Below, one piece after another: positions 17,198-26,943 of a stretch of DNA of 64,000 nt. The DNA is from Armatimonadota bacterium (lineage in GTDB: Bacteria; Armatimonadota; Chthonomonadetes; Chthonomonadales; CAJBBX01): assembly GCA_026392115.1 (NCBI GenBank), contig JAPLCQ010000087.1, forward strand, positions 43,510-107,509, given 5' to 3'. The notes under the pieces were generated by a model, which saw only the letters and a list, made by a program, of their open reading frames with translations, did no database searches and was not told the DNA's origin. Within the stretch, counting starts at the first letter, position 1. The number at the start of each line of letters is the position of its first letter. The translations under genes were made by a program, and so were the position numbers.

Positions 17198-17763
17198 GGT
17201 TCGGCTACAGCGTTCGCACCCGTAGCCCGGCGCGCAGCGCAAGCCACCGCGGCGCCGGAATCGGGGTCCTTCGCTGCGTTCGGCGCGCACGCCGTCAGTC
17301 CGGTCAACACGGTCAAGCCGTGCCCTTGACGTCATCCTGACGCGAAGCGGAAGGAACCCCCGGCCTGAGCCGCCGCACCCGGGGGACCACCCCGACCCGC
17401 CGTTCAGCGCGACGCCAACGGAAGCGCCGTGCAACGCGGAAGCGCGGCGGGTGGCTTACGGGGGGTCCTTCGGCCATACGGCGGCCTCAGGATGACGGCC
17501 CGGGGGCAGGGCGCACGGCCCTTGACGGCCGTGCTGAGCGACGCCAAGCACCCCGACTCGCGCACCGCACCCTCGTACCCGAGCGCGAAGCGCAGGCCAC
17601 CAGGGCAGGCCCCCGCGCAAGCCACCGCGCCGCCGGAGTCGGGGTCCTTCGCTGCGTTCGGCGCTATGGCAGGGGCAAGCGCCGCGGCAAGGGTCCAAGG
17701 GACTCGCTTCTCTGCCATGGGAAAGCGAGTCCGTTGCCCACGTCGCGGCCGGCCGCGAGACAG
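17198..17763. repeat. repeat-rich intergenic region, no gene
   Basis: 566 bases without a supportable gene. It contains two 50-bp direct copies (17237-17286 and 17615-17664, 48 of 50 identical) of a unit beginning GCGCAAGCCACCGCG and containing TCGGGGTCCTTCGCTGCGTT. It also contains an inverted pair of a GTCATCCTGA...CCCCC element (17331-17361 forward; 17461-17496 reversed). A 10-bp inverted repeat at 17700-17709 / 17723-17732 is placed to serve as a terminator for the aldolase-like gene. The GTCATCCTGA...GAAGGA motif resembles dispersed intergenic repeats seen in several phyla. Confidence 0.75.
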
Positions 17764-18747
17764 TCAGAGCTCCGCGGTGGTGCTGTCGTAGAACTCCACG
17801 TACTCGTCCGGCGCCGGGCCTTCGCGCATGGCGATGGCCGCGCGCGGGTGCTGGTTGTAGAGCCCCGTGATGTAGTAGGGCGCGCTGGGGCCCCAGTCGT
17901 ACCGGGCGCGGAGGGGCAGTATCTGCTCCTGGATGAACTTCAGCACCGGCCGCAGCTTGAACTTTGGGTTGCGGAGCCAGCCGAGCAGCAGCTCCATGGG
18001 GCAGTTGCCCGCGCCGCGGCCCAGGCCCATCATGGAGGCGTCGGCCCGGTTGCAGCCCAGGATGATGGCCTCGATGGTGTTGGCGAAGGCGAGCTGCAGG
18101 TTGTTGTGCGCGTGGATGCCCACGTGCCGCCCGTCGCCCGCCGCCGCCTGGTAGAGCTGCACCAGCTGGTCCACCTGCTCGCGGTAGAGGTTCCCGAAGC
18201 TGTCCACCACCACCAGCGTGCCGGTGGGCGTCCGCGCCGCTACCTCCAGCGCCTGGGCCAGCTCGGCCGAGCCGACGATGGAGATGGCCATGACGTTGAT
18301 GGTCGTCTCGTAGCCCAGCTCGTGGTAGTGGTGCACCATCTCCACGGCTTCGGATATCTGGTGGACGTAGCAGGCCACGCGCATGAGCCCCAGCACGCTC
18401 TCGGAGGCGGGGACGTCGTGCTTGCGCCAGTCCGACTTGCCTCCGGCATCGACCATGGCGGAGAGCGTCAGGCCGGTCCGCGCGGCGTCATGGTCGCCGA
18501 AGACGCGGCGCAGGTCCTCCTCGCGGCTGTGGCGCCACTTGCCGTACTTCGGCTCGGGGAAGGCGTCCGGCGAGTTGCGATAGCCCACTTCCATCATGTC
18601 GATGCCAGCCTCGAGGCAGGTGTCGTAGAGGGCCTTGGCGAAGTCGTCGCTGAAGTGGGAATTGGTGACCAGGCCTCCGTCGCGCAGGGTGCAGTCGAGC
18701 ACCTTGATCTCGGGCCTGTAGGTGATCCATGGAGCGTTATCCGGCAC
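17764..18747 (-). CDS. DRE-TIM metallolyase / HMGL-like aldolase
   Basis: 327 aa from the GTG at 18747, chosen because GGAGAA lies four bases upstream; an ATG at 18825 would add 26 poorly conserved residues. VLDCTLRDGGLVTNSHFSDD near residue 15 is the DRE-TIM signature (Asp and Arg as metal and catalytic ligands), and GIHAHNNLQLAFANTIEAI near 212 holds the metal-binding HxH, followed by GLGRGAGNCPMELLL. This matches 4-hydroxy-2-oxovalerate aldolase or HMG-CoA-lyase-like enzymes, often found in cell-surface sugar or nucleotide-sugar contexts. Substrate unknown. Divergent from the first DUF1080 gene. Confidence 0.88.
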   Translation of the reverse strand: MPDNAPWITYRPEIKVLDCTLRDGGLVTNSHFSDDFAKALYDTCLEAGIDMMEVGYRNSPDAFPEPKYGKWRHSREEDLRRVFGDHDAARTGLTLSAMVDAGGKSDWRKHDVPASESVLGLMRVACYVHQISEAVEMVHHYHELGYETTINVMAISIVGSAELAQALEVAARTPTGTLVVVDSFGNLYREQVDQLVQLYQAAAGDGRHVGIHAHNNLQLAFANTIEAIILGCNRADASMMGLGRGAGNCPMELLLGWLRNPKFKLRPVLKFIQEQILPLRARYDWGPSAPYYITGLYNQHPRAAIAMREGPAPDEYVEFYDSTTAEL

Positions 18748-18887
18748 GGGCTTCTCCGTTGCTGGCGTGATAGGACCTGTATTGTCGCACAAGAAGCGCA
18801 CCGGCGGCTCCTGAGGTACCCTCAACCATCAGGCGCGGCCCCGTCGCGCGCCGCCGACCGGCATCCGATGACCAAGGAGAGAGCCCC

Positions 18888-19574
18888 ATGAACCGCCCCA
18901 CAGCAACCCTGGCCGCCGCCCTGAGCCTGGCCCTGGCAGTCGGCATGGCCGCCGCCCAGACCGATGCGGCGAAGAGCGCCATGGAGACGAGCCCGCGCGG
19001 CTGGGTCAGCATCATTCCCAAGCCCGACCTGAAGGGCTGGACCCGCGTGCCCGTGCCGCCCGGCGCGCCGCTGGGCAAGGCGCAGTGGAGCGTGGACAAG
19101 GCCGGCCCCATGCTGGTCTGCGACGGCGAGGGCGGCCACGACATGCTGCTCTGCGACCGCGAGTTCGGCGACGCGATCCTCCACGTGGAGTTCCGGTACA
19201 CCCGGATCGAGGGTAAGTCGGGCTACAACAGCGGCATCTACGTGCGGAACAACAAGGACGGCTCGATCTGGCACCAGGCGCAGATCGGCGACGCCTCGGG
19301 CGGTTACCTCTTCGGCGAGACCCCCGGCGCCGACGGCAGGAAGCGCTTCTTCCAGACGGCCGGCAGCGTGAAAGACGGCCGGGTGAAGCCGGCGGGCGAG
19401 TGGAACACGGTAGAGATCACCGCGCAGGGCGGCACGCTGAGCCTCTGGGTGAACGGCGCCGTGACCTGCGAAGTGAGGGATTGCGGCCAGGCCCGCGGCA
19501 TCGTAGGGCTCGAGGGAGAGGGCTACCGCATCGAGTTCCGCAACATCAAGGTGAAGGAGATGAAGGGGCGGTAG
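18888..19574 (+). CDS. secreted DUF1080 protein (3-keto-disaccharide hydrolase type) A
   Basis: 228 aa. A signal peptide (LAAALSLALAVGMAAAQ) precedes a single DUF1080 (PF06439) jelly-roll domain: DLKGWTRV, DMLLCDREFGDAILHVEFRY, SGYNSGIYVRN and the late segment GEWNTVEITAQGG and IEFRNIKVKE. The family hydrolyses 3-keto-glucosides in some studied members and is typical of Planctomycetes, Verrucomicrobia and Armatimonadetes. It is the first of two DUF1080 genes that converge on a repeat array, and it is near the isomerase and oxidoreductase operon, consistent with a keto-sugar pathway. Confidence 0.9.
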   Translation: MNRPTATLAAALSLALAVGMAAAQTDAAKSAMETSPRGWVSIIPKPDLKGWTRVPVPPGAPLGKAQWSVDKAGPMLVCDGEGGHDMLLCDREFGDAILHVEFRYTRIEGKSGYNSGIYVRNNKDGSIWHQAQIGDASGGYLFGETPGADGRKRFFQTAGSVKDGRVKPAGEWNTVEITAQGGTLSLWVNGAVTCEVRDCGQARGIVGLEGEGYRIEFRNIKVKEMKGR

Positions 19575-19598
19575 GCGGCCCCCCGGGGCCTTGCAGCG

Positions 19599-19720
19599 GC
19601 GTATGTGCGGGCCCGGCGTATGGCGCGGACCCGGGGTATGGTGCGGACCCGGGGTATGGGCGGACCCGGCGTATGTGCGGACCCGGCGTATGGTGCGGAC
19701 CCGGGGTATGTGCGGACCCG
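19599..19720 (+). repeat. tandem repeat, seven 17-18 bp units
   Basis: Seven contiguous units fit the pattern G(C/G)GTATG, then two to four bases, then CGG(A/G)CCCG, at 19599, 19616, 19634, 19652, 19669, 19686 and 19704, alternating GCGTATG and GGGTATG starts. The unit lengths 17 and 18 prevent a constant reading frame, so this is not a coding repeat. It lies downstream of both convergent DUF1080 genes. Confidence 0.85.
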
Positions 19721-19826
19721 GGGCGTTGCCCCGGGCTACCATGGGTCGCGCCTTTGGCGCTTGGCCCAGAGAATCCAGCCCCGAAGGGGCGGTCCACGCT
19801 TGCCCGGGGCAGGGCCCCGGGCAAGC
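19717..19826. repeat. four successive 3-nt-loop palindromes (REP-like)
   Basis: Four hairpins in 110 bases, each with a three-base loop: CCCGGGGC-GTT-GCCCCGGG (19717-19735), GCGCC-TTT-GGCGC (19748-19760), GCCCC-GAA-GGGGC (19778-19790) and a 13-bp stem with loop AGG (19798-19826). The first grows directly out of the tandem repeat. The whole is flanked by the convergent DUF1080 genes, so it could end transcription from both, and resembles REP-like clusters. From 19827 to 19987 I see nothing further. Confidence 0.7.
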
Positions 19827-19987
19827 TCAGAGACGCGCCGGGCCCTGGTTCCGTATATGAAATGTACCGCCCCGATGGCTCGGAGCACGGGCCGCGGGGA
19901 GGGGCCGGGCGGACGCGGGTCGCGTTCCGGTTGCTAAGCGCGCAGGGGCCGCCGAGCGGCGGCTCCAGCGCACTCTACTTCCACCGC

Positions 19988-20794
19988 CTACTTGCGCGGC
20001 TCCGGTCCGTGCGACAGCAGGCGGATTTCCACCTTGCGGAACTCCACCGGGTGGCTCTCGGACTGCAGCGAGATGTATCCGCCGTCCAGCAGCTTACGCC
20101 CGGTCACGGCTATCAACGCCGCGGCGTCGCCGTCGTTGGGGTCCAGCTGCGGCTGCTCGTACTCCAGCACCACCTGGCCGTTCACGCGGTGGATCACCTT
20201 GCCGGAGCCGTGCACCTCGCACTCGGCCGTGACCCACTGGTCGCCGTCGTAGGTCTTGGAGCTGGAGTTGGTGCAGTGCGGCGTATGCAGCTTCCCCTGG
20301 TAGACCACGTTGGTGCCGGGCGTACACAGGTTGTTGGTGGAGCGCGGGCCCGTGCCGTCGCCGCCCAGCAGCTGCGCCTCGATGCTCACCGGAAAGTCCT
20401 GGTCCTTGCGCATGGTCTTCGGATCCTGGCAGTGGAGCATGGCGCCGCTGTTGCGGAACGCCCAGCCCGCGCCGCCGGGGCACTGCTCGCCCACGAACCG
20501 GTACTCCACGCGCAGCACATAGGCCGAGAAGGGCGTCTTGTAGAAGAGGTGCCCGTACCTCTCGTTGAACTGGCCGTACTCGCTGTAGGAGGTCTTGATC
20601 ACCCCGTTCTCCACCCGGAAGGTCTTGAGCGGGTCCTCGCCCAGCGCGTAGCCCTTGATCTTGGGCGTCCAGCCGCTCAGGTTCTTGCCGTTGAAGAGCG
20701 TGATCCACCGCTCGGCGGGCTTGGCGGGCGTCTGCGCCGAGGCGGCCCCGCAGGCCAGTGCGGCCAGCGCGCCGCCGATCCAGAATCGCGACAT
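19988..20794 (-). CDS. secreted DUF1080 protein B
   Basis: 268 aa starting at the ATG at 20794 with GGGAGGAA upstream. A short signal peptide (IGGALAALACGAASAQ) leads into DUF1080: ITLFNGKNLSGWTPK near residue 32, VLRVEYRFVGEQCPGG near 90, AFRNSGAMLHCQDP, then TAECEVHGSGKVIHRVNG and YISLQSESHPVEFRKVEIR at the end. The domain is fuller than in the paralogue at 18.9-19.6 kb. It is likely a secreted or periplasmic 3-keto-glycoside hydrolase-like enzyme, divergent from the sugar isomerase operon and probably co-regulated with it. Confidence 0.92.
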   Translation of the reverse strand: MSRFWIGGALAALACGAASAQTPAKPAERWITLFNGKNLSGWTPKIKGYALGEDPLKTFRVENGVIKTSYSEYGQFNERYGHLFYKTPFSAYVLRVEYRFVGEQCPGGAGWAFRNSGAMLHCQDPKTMRKDQDFPVSIEAQLLGGDGTGPRSTNNLCTPGTNVVYQGKLHTPHCTNSSSKTYDGDQWVTAECEVHGSGKVIHRVNGQVVLEYEQPQLDPNDGDAAALIAVTGRKLLDGGYISLQSESHPVEFRKVEIRLLSHGPEPRK

Positions 20795-20941
20795 GTCGTG
20801 TTCCTCCCTTTCCGGTTTCGAGGCACCGGCGGAAGTGTACCGCTTGCACGTGACGCGCGCCCACGCGCAGGAAGTCGAGCGCGGCGCGGTGAACATGGGG
20901 GGGGGCCGGACGGATGCCGGCCGCATGAGAGGAGATCGACC

Positions 20942-21742
20942 ATGGCCAAGATCGGAGTGATCCACTACAACTTCCCCCAGTTCGACTTCGAGCAGTTCCT
21001 CGACTACTGCCCCGGAGCGGGCTTCTCGTTCGTCGAGGTCGCCATCAGCGATGTATGGGGCAACGGCGTGACCAACCCCGAGGCCGAAGCGGAGAAGGTT
21101 CTCGGCAAGCTGCAGGCCCGCGGGCTGCAGGCGTCGGCGCTGGCCGCGGGGAACGACTTCGTGGTTCTGGAAGAGGCTGAGATCGCCGAGCAGGTCGAGC
21201 GCATGAAGCGCATCTGCGGGCTGGCGAAGATTCTCGGCACGTCCGTCATCCGGACCGAGGGCGGCCAGCCCAAGGATTCGGTGCCCGAGGAGAAGTGGGT
21301 CGACGCCATCGCGGGCTGCTTCAAGCGGCTGGCGGATTTCGGCGAGGCCAACGGCATCAAGTTCGCCATGGACAACCATGGCTGGTGTACCAACGACGGC
21401 GACCGGCAGCTGGCCATCATCCAGGCGGTGGGCTCGCCCTGCGTCGGCGTGAACCTCGATACGATGAACTACCGCTGGTTCGGCCACAGCGTGCCGGAGA
21501 TCAACCGCTTCTACGCTATGCTGGCCAAGCACACGTTCCATACGCACATGAAGGACGGCACGGGCTCCCGCGGCGAGTACGTGGGCGCCGCGCTGGGCGA
21601 GGGTGAGATCGACCTGGGTTGCGCGGTGAAGTGCCTGACGGAAGTGGGCTACGACGGCGTCTGGTGCGCCGAGTACGAGGGGCAGGAGCCCACCGACATC
21701 GGCTACAAGAAGTGCGCCGATTGGATGCACGCCAACATCTAG
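20942..21742 (+). CDS. sugar phosphate isomerase/epimerase (TIM barrel)
   Basis: 266 aa; ATG at 20942 after GAGAGGAGA. The sequence fits the xylose-isomerase-like TIM barrel (AP endonuclease 2 superfamily): SFVEVAISD, TSVIRTEGGQP, GIKFAMDNHGWC, VGVNLDTMNYRW and HTHMKDGTG, which supply metal-binding Glu, Asp and His residues. It starts an operon with two MDR oxidoreductases and a PLP enzyme, 22 bp before the next gene. Next to secreted DUF1080 proteins, it is likely to isomerise or epimerise a keto- or dehydro-sugar. A nine-base G-run precedes it at 20897-20905. Confidence 0.88.
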   Translation: MAKIGVIHYNFPQFDFEQFLDYCPGAGFSFVEVAISDVWGNGVTNPEAEAEKVLGKLQARGLQASALAAGNDFVVLEEAEIAEQVERMKRICGLAKILGTSVIRTEGGQPKDSVPEEKWVDAIAGCFKRLADFGEANGIKFAMDNHGWCTNDGDRQLAIIQAVGSPCVGVNLDTMNYRWFGHSVPEINRFYAMLAKHTFHTHMKDGTGSRGEYVGAALGEGEIDLGCAVKCLTEVGYDGVWCAEYEGQEPTDIGYKKCADWMHANI

Positions 21743-21764
21743 GCCGCACCGGGGAACCAGCACA

Positions 21765-22760
21765 ATGCAAGCCTACGCAGCCGTGGCCGTGGCGCCATGG
21801 AAGGTCGAGTACCAGCCGGTCCAGACGCCCGAGCCGGGGCCGGACGACGTCGTGGTCCGCGTCACGCACTCGTGGATCAGCAACGGGACCGAGGGCTCCT
21901 TCATCCGGGGCGAGCGGATCGCCGGCGATACGCCGCGCTCCGAAACCGACCCCATGCCCTTCCCGCACATCTCCGGCTACCAGAAGGTGGGGATCGTGGA
22001 GTGGGTCGGCGCCGCCGCCTCGGGCATCGAGGCGGGCGAGAGCGTCTTCTGCACCATGGGCTCCGTGGAGGGGATGTTCTATCCCTTCGCCGGGCACGTC
22101 TCGCCCTGCGTGGCCCACAAGTCGCAGATCTGGAAGCTCCCGGCGGGGCTGGAGCCGTGGCACGCCTCGGGCCTGGTGCTCACCCAGGTGGGCTACAACA
22201 CCGGCGCCCGCGTGGGCGTCTCGCCGGGCGATGCCGCGCTGGTCATCGGCGACGGCATGGTGGGCCACTGGACCGCGCAGACGCTGCGCCACCGCGGCGC
22301 GCGCGTCATGATGGTCGGTCGTCACGATGAGCGGCTGGCCCTATGGGACAAGGCGGACGGCGACGCGCTGGTGAACGAGCGCACCGCCGACGTCGTGGCC
22401 GAGGCCCGCGCCTGGGCGCCGGAGGGCTTGCAGGCGGTGGCGGACACCGTGGGCGACATCGCCCTGCTCGAGTCGCTCTTCCCGGCCATGCGCCACAACG
22501 GCCACATCTCGTCGGCCGGCTTCTACGGCCACAACGGCAAGGTGGATATCCAGAAGATGCGCAACTGGGAGCTGACCCTCCACTCGCCCTCCGGCTGGGC
22601 GCAGGACCGCATGGACGCCACGCTGGACCTGCTGGCCCGGGGCATCCTCCGCACCGACCATCTGGTGACGCACCGCTTCCCCGCGGAGCAGGCGGGCGCC
22701 GCGTTTGATCTCGTCCTCAACCGCACGGAGCCCGTCCTGGGCGTCATCCTGGACTGGTAG
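21765..22760 (+). CDS. MDR-superfamily zinc-binding dehydrogenase A
   Basis: 331 aa. The medium-chain dehydrogenase fold is visible: GPDDVVVRVTHSWISNGTE, FPHISGYQKVGIVEWVG, a nucleotide-binding region (ALVIGDGMVGHWTAQ) near residue 160 and an ending of TEPVLGVILDW. It lacks the usual GHE zinc motif, with GYQ in that position, so it may be a zinc-free member related to bchC- or sorbitol-dehydrogenase-like proteins. It is 22 bp downstream of the isomerase gene. Together with the next gene it probably oxidises or reduces a sugar or polyol intermediate. Confidence 0.88.
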   Translation: MQAYAAVAVAPWKVEYQPVQTPEPGPDDVVVRVTHSWISNGTEGSFIRGERIAGDTPRSETDPMPFPHISGYQKVGIVEWVGAAASGIEAGESVFCTMGSVEGMFYPFAGHVSPCVAHKSQIWKLPAGLEPWHASGLVLTQVGYNTGARVGVSPGDAALVIGDGMVGHWTAQTLRHRGARVMMVGRHDERLALWDKADGDALVNERTADVVAEARAWAPEGLQAVADTVGDIALLESLFPAMRHNGHISSAGFYGHNGKVDIQKMRNWELTLHSPSGWAQDRMDATLDLLARGILRTDHLVTHRFPAEQAGAAFDLVLNRTEPVLGVILDW

Positions 22761-22775
22761 AGCCGTATTCACTCT

Positions 22776-23762
22776 ATGCAAGGCAACAGCATGAAGATAC
22801 TCAGCATCGGCGGCGGCAGGCAGACGGAGCTTCTCGACGTCCCCGTGCCCCAGCCCGGCCCCGGCGAGGCGCTCGTTCGAATCGAGGGCGTCACCACCTG
22901 CCCGCAGTGGGACCTCCACCTGCGCCACAACGAGCCCATGTTCGTGGGCCACAAGTTCCACTATCCCTACACGCCCGGCCAGCCCGGCCACGAGGCCACC
23001 GGATGCGTGGAGCAGGTGGGCGGCGGCGTGCAGGGACTGGCCGTCGGCGACCGCGTGAGCATCTGGCGCGACGCGGGCCACGACGTTCAGGGCTGCTACG
23101 CGCAGTATGCGGTGCGGCCGGAGGGCCATCTGATCAAGGTCCCCGAGGGCCTGCCCGCCGCGGCCGTCGCTCCCGTGGAGCTGGCCATGTGCGTGGGCGT
23201 CAGCTTCCTGATGCTCAAGGAGATGGACGCCGTCCGCGGCCGACGCTTCGGCGTCATGGGCCTCGGGCCCGCCGGGCTCGTGGCGGCGCAGATGGCCCTG
23301 GCCGAAGGCGCCCGCGAGGTGGTCGGCTTCGACCTTTCGCCGGCCCGCCGCGCCAAGGCGCTGGAAGTGGGCGCCGCCTCTGCCTACGACCCGCGCGAAC
23401 TGCCCGCGGACCAGTTCCCCCGGCGGCCCAACGGAACCTGCCTGGACTGCGGGATCGACTGCGTGGGCGCCAGGGCCTCCGTGCAGCTCCTGATGGACCT
23501 GACGCTGGATGTCGTCGCCCTCTTCGGCGTGCAGCGCGAGGAGTACTCCTTCGCTCCGTACCACTACGGCTGGCTGCGGCTCTGCGGGTATCGCGGCCAC
23601 CATATAGAGGCGGCGCAGTATGCGGTCTCGCTCATCGAGGCCGGGAAGCTGGACCTGGCCGCGCTCGTGACGCATACGATGCCGCTGGCGAGCTACGCCG
23701 AGGGCATCGACCTGCTCGAGAAGCAGGAGGCCATCAAGGTCCTGTTCGACCCATGGGCCTAG
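22776..23762 (+). CDS. MDR-superfamily zinc-dependent alcohol dehydrogenase B
   Basis: 328 aa. TTCPQWDLHLRHN and PGHEATGCVEQVGGGV carry the catalytic Cys, His and Glu of zinc-containing dehydrogenases, and GVMGLGPAGLVAAQMA near 155-170 is the NAD(P)-binding glycine loop. A structural zinc Cys cluster is not apparent. A second ATG at 22791 (MKILSIGGGRQ) is an alternative start and fits the family's usual N-terminus better. It lies 15 bp after MDR gene A and 48 bp before the PLP gene, so it is the third gene of the keto-sugar operon. Confidence 0.9.
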   Translation: MQGNSMKILSIGGGRQTELLDVPVPQPGPGEALVRIEGVTTCPQWDLHLRHNEPMFVGHKFHYPYTPGQPGHEATGCVEQVGGGVQGLAVGDRVSIWRDAGHDVQGCYAQYAVRPEGHLIKVPEGLPAAAVAPVELAMCVGVSFLMLKEMDAVRGRRFGVMGLGPAGLVAAQMALAEGAREVVGFDLSPARRAKALEVGAASAYDPRELPADQFPRRPNGTCLDCGIDCVGARASVQLLMDLTLDVVALFGVQREEYSFAPYHYGWLRLCGYRGHHIEAAQYAVSLIEAGKLDLAALVTHTMPLASYAEGIDLLEKQEAIKVLFDPWA

Positions 23763-23810
23763 CGCGGCCCGCCTGAGGCCCGTCGTCGCACGCCGCCCCG
23801 GAGGCATCGG

Positions 23811-24806
23811 ATGCACATCGAGAGAACGCCGCTTGCCCTGTTGCCGACACCGCTGCATCGGCTCGACGTGCTGTCCCGCGCCGTCGGGGCGGACCTATGG
23901 GTTAAGCGCGACGACCTGACCGGCTTTGGCATGGGCGGGAACAAGGTGCGGAAGGCCGAGTACCTGATCGCCGACGCCCTGCGTTGCCGCGCCGACGCCG
24001 TGATCACGCTGGGGGCCGAGCAGTCCAACCATGTGCGCGTCATCGCCGCCGCGGCGCGCCGAAGCAATCTGGCGTGCCACCTCATCCTGAACGGCGCGGG
24101 CGGCGACGGCCCGTTGCGCGGCAACCTGTTGCTCGACAAGCTGGCGGGCGCCCGGGTGCATCGGATCGGATCGCCGTCGGAGCGGCGCGGGGCCATCACC
24201 GCCCTGGTCTCCCGGCTGCGCGAGAGCGGCCGAACCGCCTATGTCGTCCCTGTCGGCGGCTCCAACGCCATCGGGGCGCAGGGCTACGTCGATGCCGTGG
24301 CCGAACTGGCGGTGCAGCTTGCCGCACTGCCGCCCAGGCCGACGACCGTCGTCTTCGCCACCTCCAGCGGCGGCACCATGGCCGGCGTGCTCGCGGGCCG
24401 TCACGTGGCGGGCCTCGACGTGGGAGTGATGGGCATTCGGGTGGACGCCGACGAAGGCGCCGCCGAGGGCATCTCGTTCATCGCCAGGGATGTCGCCCGG
24501 GCGCACGGCGCGTCCTACTCGTGTACTCCCGGAGACGTTCCGCTGGTCGCCGACTATGTGGGCGAGGGTTACGGCATCGCCACACCGGAGTGCATCCAGG
24601 CCGTCGGGCAGGTCTACCGGCAGGAAGGCATCCTGCTGGACCCGGTCTACACCGGCAAGGCCATGGCCGGCCTCCTGGACCTGGCCCACAAGGGAGCCTT
24701 CGACGGCCGGCGTGTGGTATTCATACATACAGGGGGCGAGCCGTCTCTCTTCGCCGCCGACGCGAGCACCGTCGAGGCGCTGACGCGCCCCGCCGGCCAG
24801 GCCTGA
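23811..24806 (+). CDS. D-cysteine desulfhydrase / ACC deaminase-family PLP enzyme
   Basis: 331 aa, normal length. LWVKRDDLTGFGMGGNKVRK near residues 36-55 contains the PLP-binding Lys, and TLGAEQSNHVRVIAAAAR near 67-84 is diagnostic of the tryptophan synthase beta-like (fold II) D-cysteine desulfhydrase group; FATSSGGTMAGVLAG near 183 is the phosphate loop. The substrate may be D-cysteine, a related D-amino acid or 1-aminocyclopropane-1-carboxylate. Its place at the end of the oxidoreductase operon, 48 bp downstream, may be coincidental. Confidence 0.9.
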   Translation: MHIERTPLALLPTPLHRLDVLSRAVGADLWVKRDDLTGFGMGGNKVRKAEYLIADALRCRADAVITLGAEQSNHVRVIAAAARRSNLACHLILNGAGGDGPLRGNLLLDKLAGARVHRIGSPSERRGAITALVSRLRESGRTAYVVPVGGSNAIGAQGYVDAVAELAVQLAALPPRPTTVVFATSSGGTMAGVLAGRHVAGLDVGVMGIRVDADEGAAEGISFIARDVARAHGASYSCTPGDVPLVADYVGEGYGIATPECIQAVGQVYRQEGILLDPVYTGKAMAGLLDLAHKGAFDGRRVVFIHTGGEPSLFAADASTVEALTRPAGQA

Positions 24807-24852
24807 GCGCATCGCGCGATCGGCCCAAACCCACGAGTAACCGGAGGTCTGC

Positions 24853-25437
24853 ATGCTACGGGTAAGGATCGGCATCGCCATCCTCGTTGTCGTAATCGTC
24901 GGCGCCCTCTATTCGCTCAGCAACAGCGCCAATGACGCCGCCAAGAAGGAGATGGGCCCCTACTCCACGGCGCCGCACACGCATGAGGGCGAGGGGCCCG
25001 ACGCGCACAAGGCAGAGCCGCCGCCCGCGGGCGAGGGCGTGCCGGCGGGCCAGACCGCCAAGGCGACCCAGGCCATGTCCGACGATAAGGAGATGTACAA
25101 GCTCCTGAAGATCGAGGACCTCGCTCCGGGGTCGGGCGACCTGCCGAAGCCCGGCGATACGGTGGTTCTGCACTACACGGGCACCCTGACCGACGGCTCC
25201 AAGTTCGACTCCAGCCGGGATCGCGGCCAGCCGTTCGAGTTCATGTACGGTTCGGGTCAGGTGATCAAGGGCTGGGAGCTCGCCGTCTCGACCATGCGCA
25301 AGGGCTGCCGGCGCAAGGTGACGATTCCGCCGGAGCTGGGCTACGGACCCCAGGGCATGGGCAAGATCGGTCCCAACTCGACGCTCCTGTTCGACATGGA
25401 GATGCTCGACATCAAGCCGCTCAAGAAGCAGCCTTAG
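24853..25437 (+). CDS. membrane-anchored FKBP-type peptidyl-prolyl isomerase
   Basis: 194 aa. One N-terminal membrane helix (RIGIAILVVVIVGALYSL) is followed by a charged, probably disordered linker and a C-terminal FKBP domain from about residue 90: PGDTVVLHYTGTLTDGSKFD, then FMYGSGQVIKGWELAV and IPPELGYGPQGMGKIGPNST, all conserved binding-pocket residues. It is probably a periplasm-facing folding catalyst. ATG at 24853 follows ACCGGAGG. It converges on the sulfatase-maturase homologue across a shared terminator. Confidence 0.93.
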   Translation: MLRVRIGIAILVVVIVGALYSLSNSANDAAKKEMGPYSTAPHTHEGEGPDAHKAEPPPAGEGVPAGQTAKATQAMSDDKEMYKLLKIEDLAPGSGDLPKPGDTVVLHYTGTLTDGSKFDSSRDRGQPFEFMYGSGQVIKGWELAVSTMRKGCRRKVTIPPELGYGPQGMGKIGPNSTLLFDMEMLDIKPLKKQP

Positions 25438-25456
25438 CCGCACGCCGCGATGATCT

Positions 25457-25491
25457 CCGCGGGCCGGGCTCTCCAGGGGTCCGGCCCGCGG
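25457..25491. terminator. bidirectional terminator hairpin
   Basis: Perfect 11-bp inverted repeat: CCGCGGGCCGG at 25457-25467 with its complement at 25481-25491 around a 13-base loop, in the 69-bp gap between the convergent FKBP and sulfatase-maturase genes. No T-run. Confidence 0.75.
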
Positions 25492-25506
25492 CGCGTCGGG
25501 CCCGGC

Positions 25507-26811
<1,305 letters not shown>

Positions 26812-26911
26812 GGGGCGGCTCCTGTGGCGGCTTTGGGCGACAATAGGGTAGCACGGCCCGCCCGCCGCCGGTGTCGGGGAACCGATCGGGGCTGGAACCG
26901 GTATGCAGATG

Positions 26912-26920
26912 TGCTAGAAT
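26912..26920 (+). promoter_or_regulatory. extended -10 promoter for the DUF951 gene
   Basis: TGCTAGAAT is an extended -10 element (TG-n then TAGAAT at 26915-26920), 24 bases upstream of the start at 26944. A weak -35 candidate (CTGGAA, 3 of 6 matches) sits 17 bases further up. Confidence 0.5.
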
Positions 26921-26943
26921 GCAGCGTTTCGAAAGGCGAGACG

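Noticed and set aside
19599..19720. CRISPR array
   Set aside because: Units are contiguous and 17-18 bp with no spacers, and no cas gene is present.
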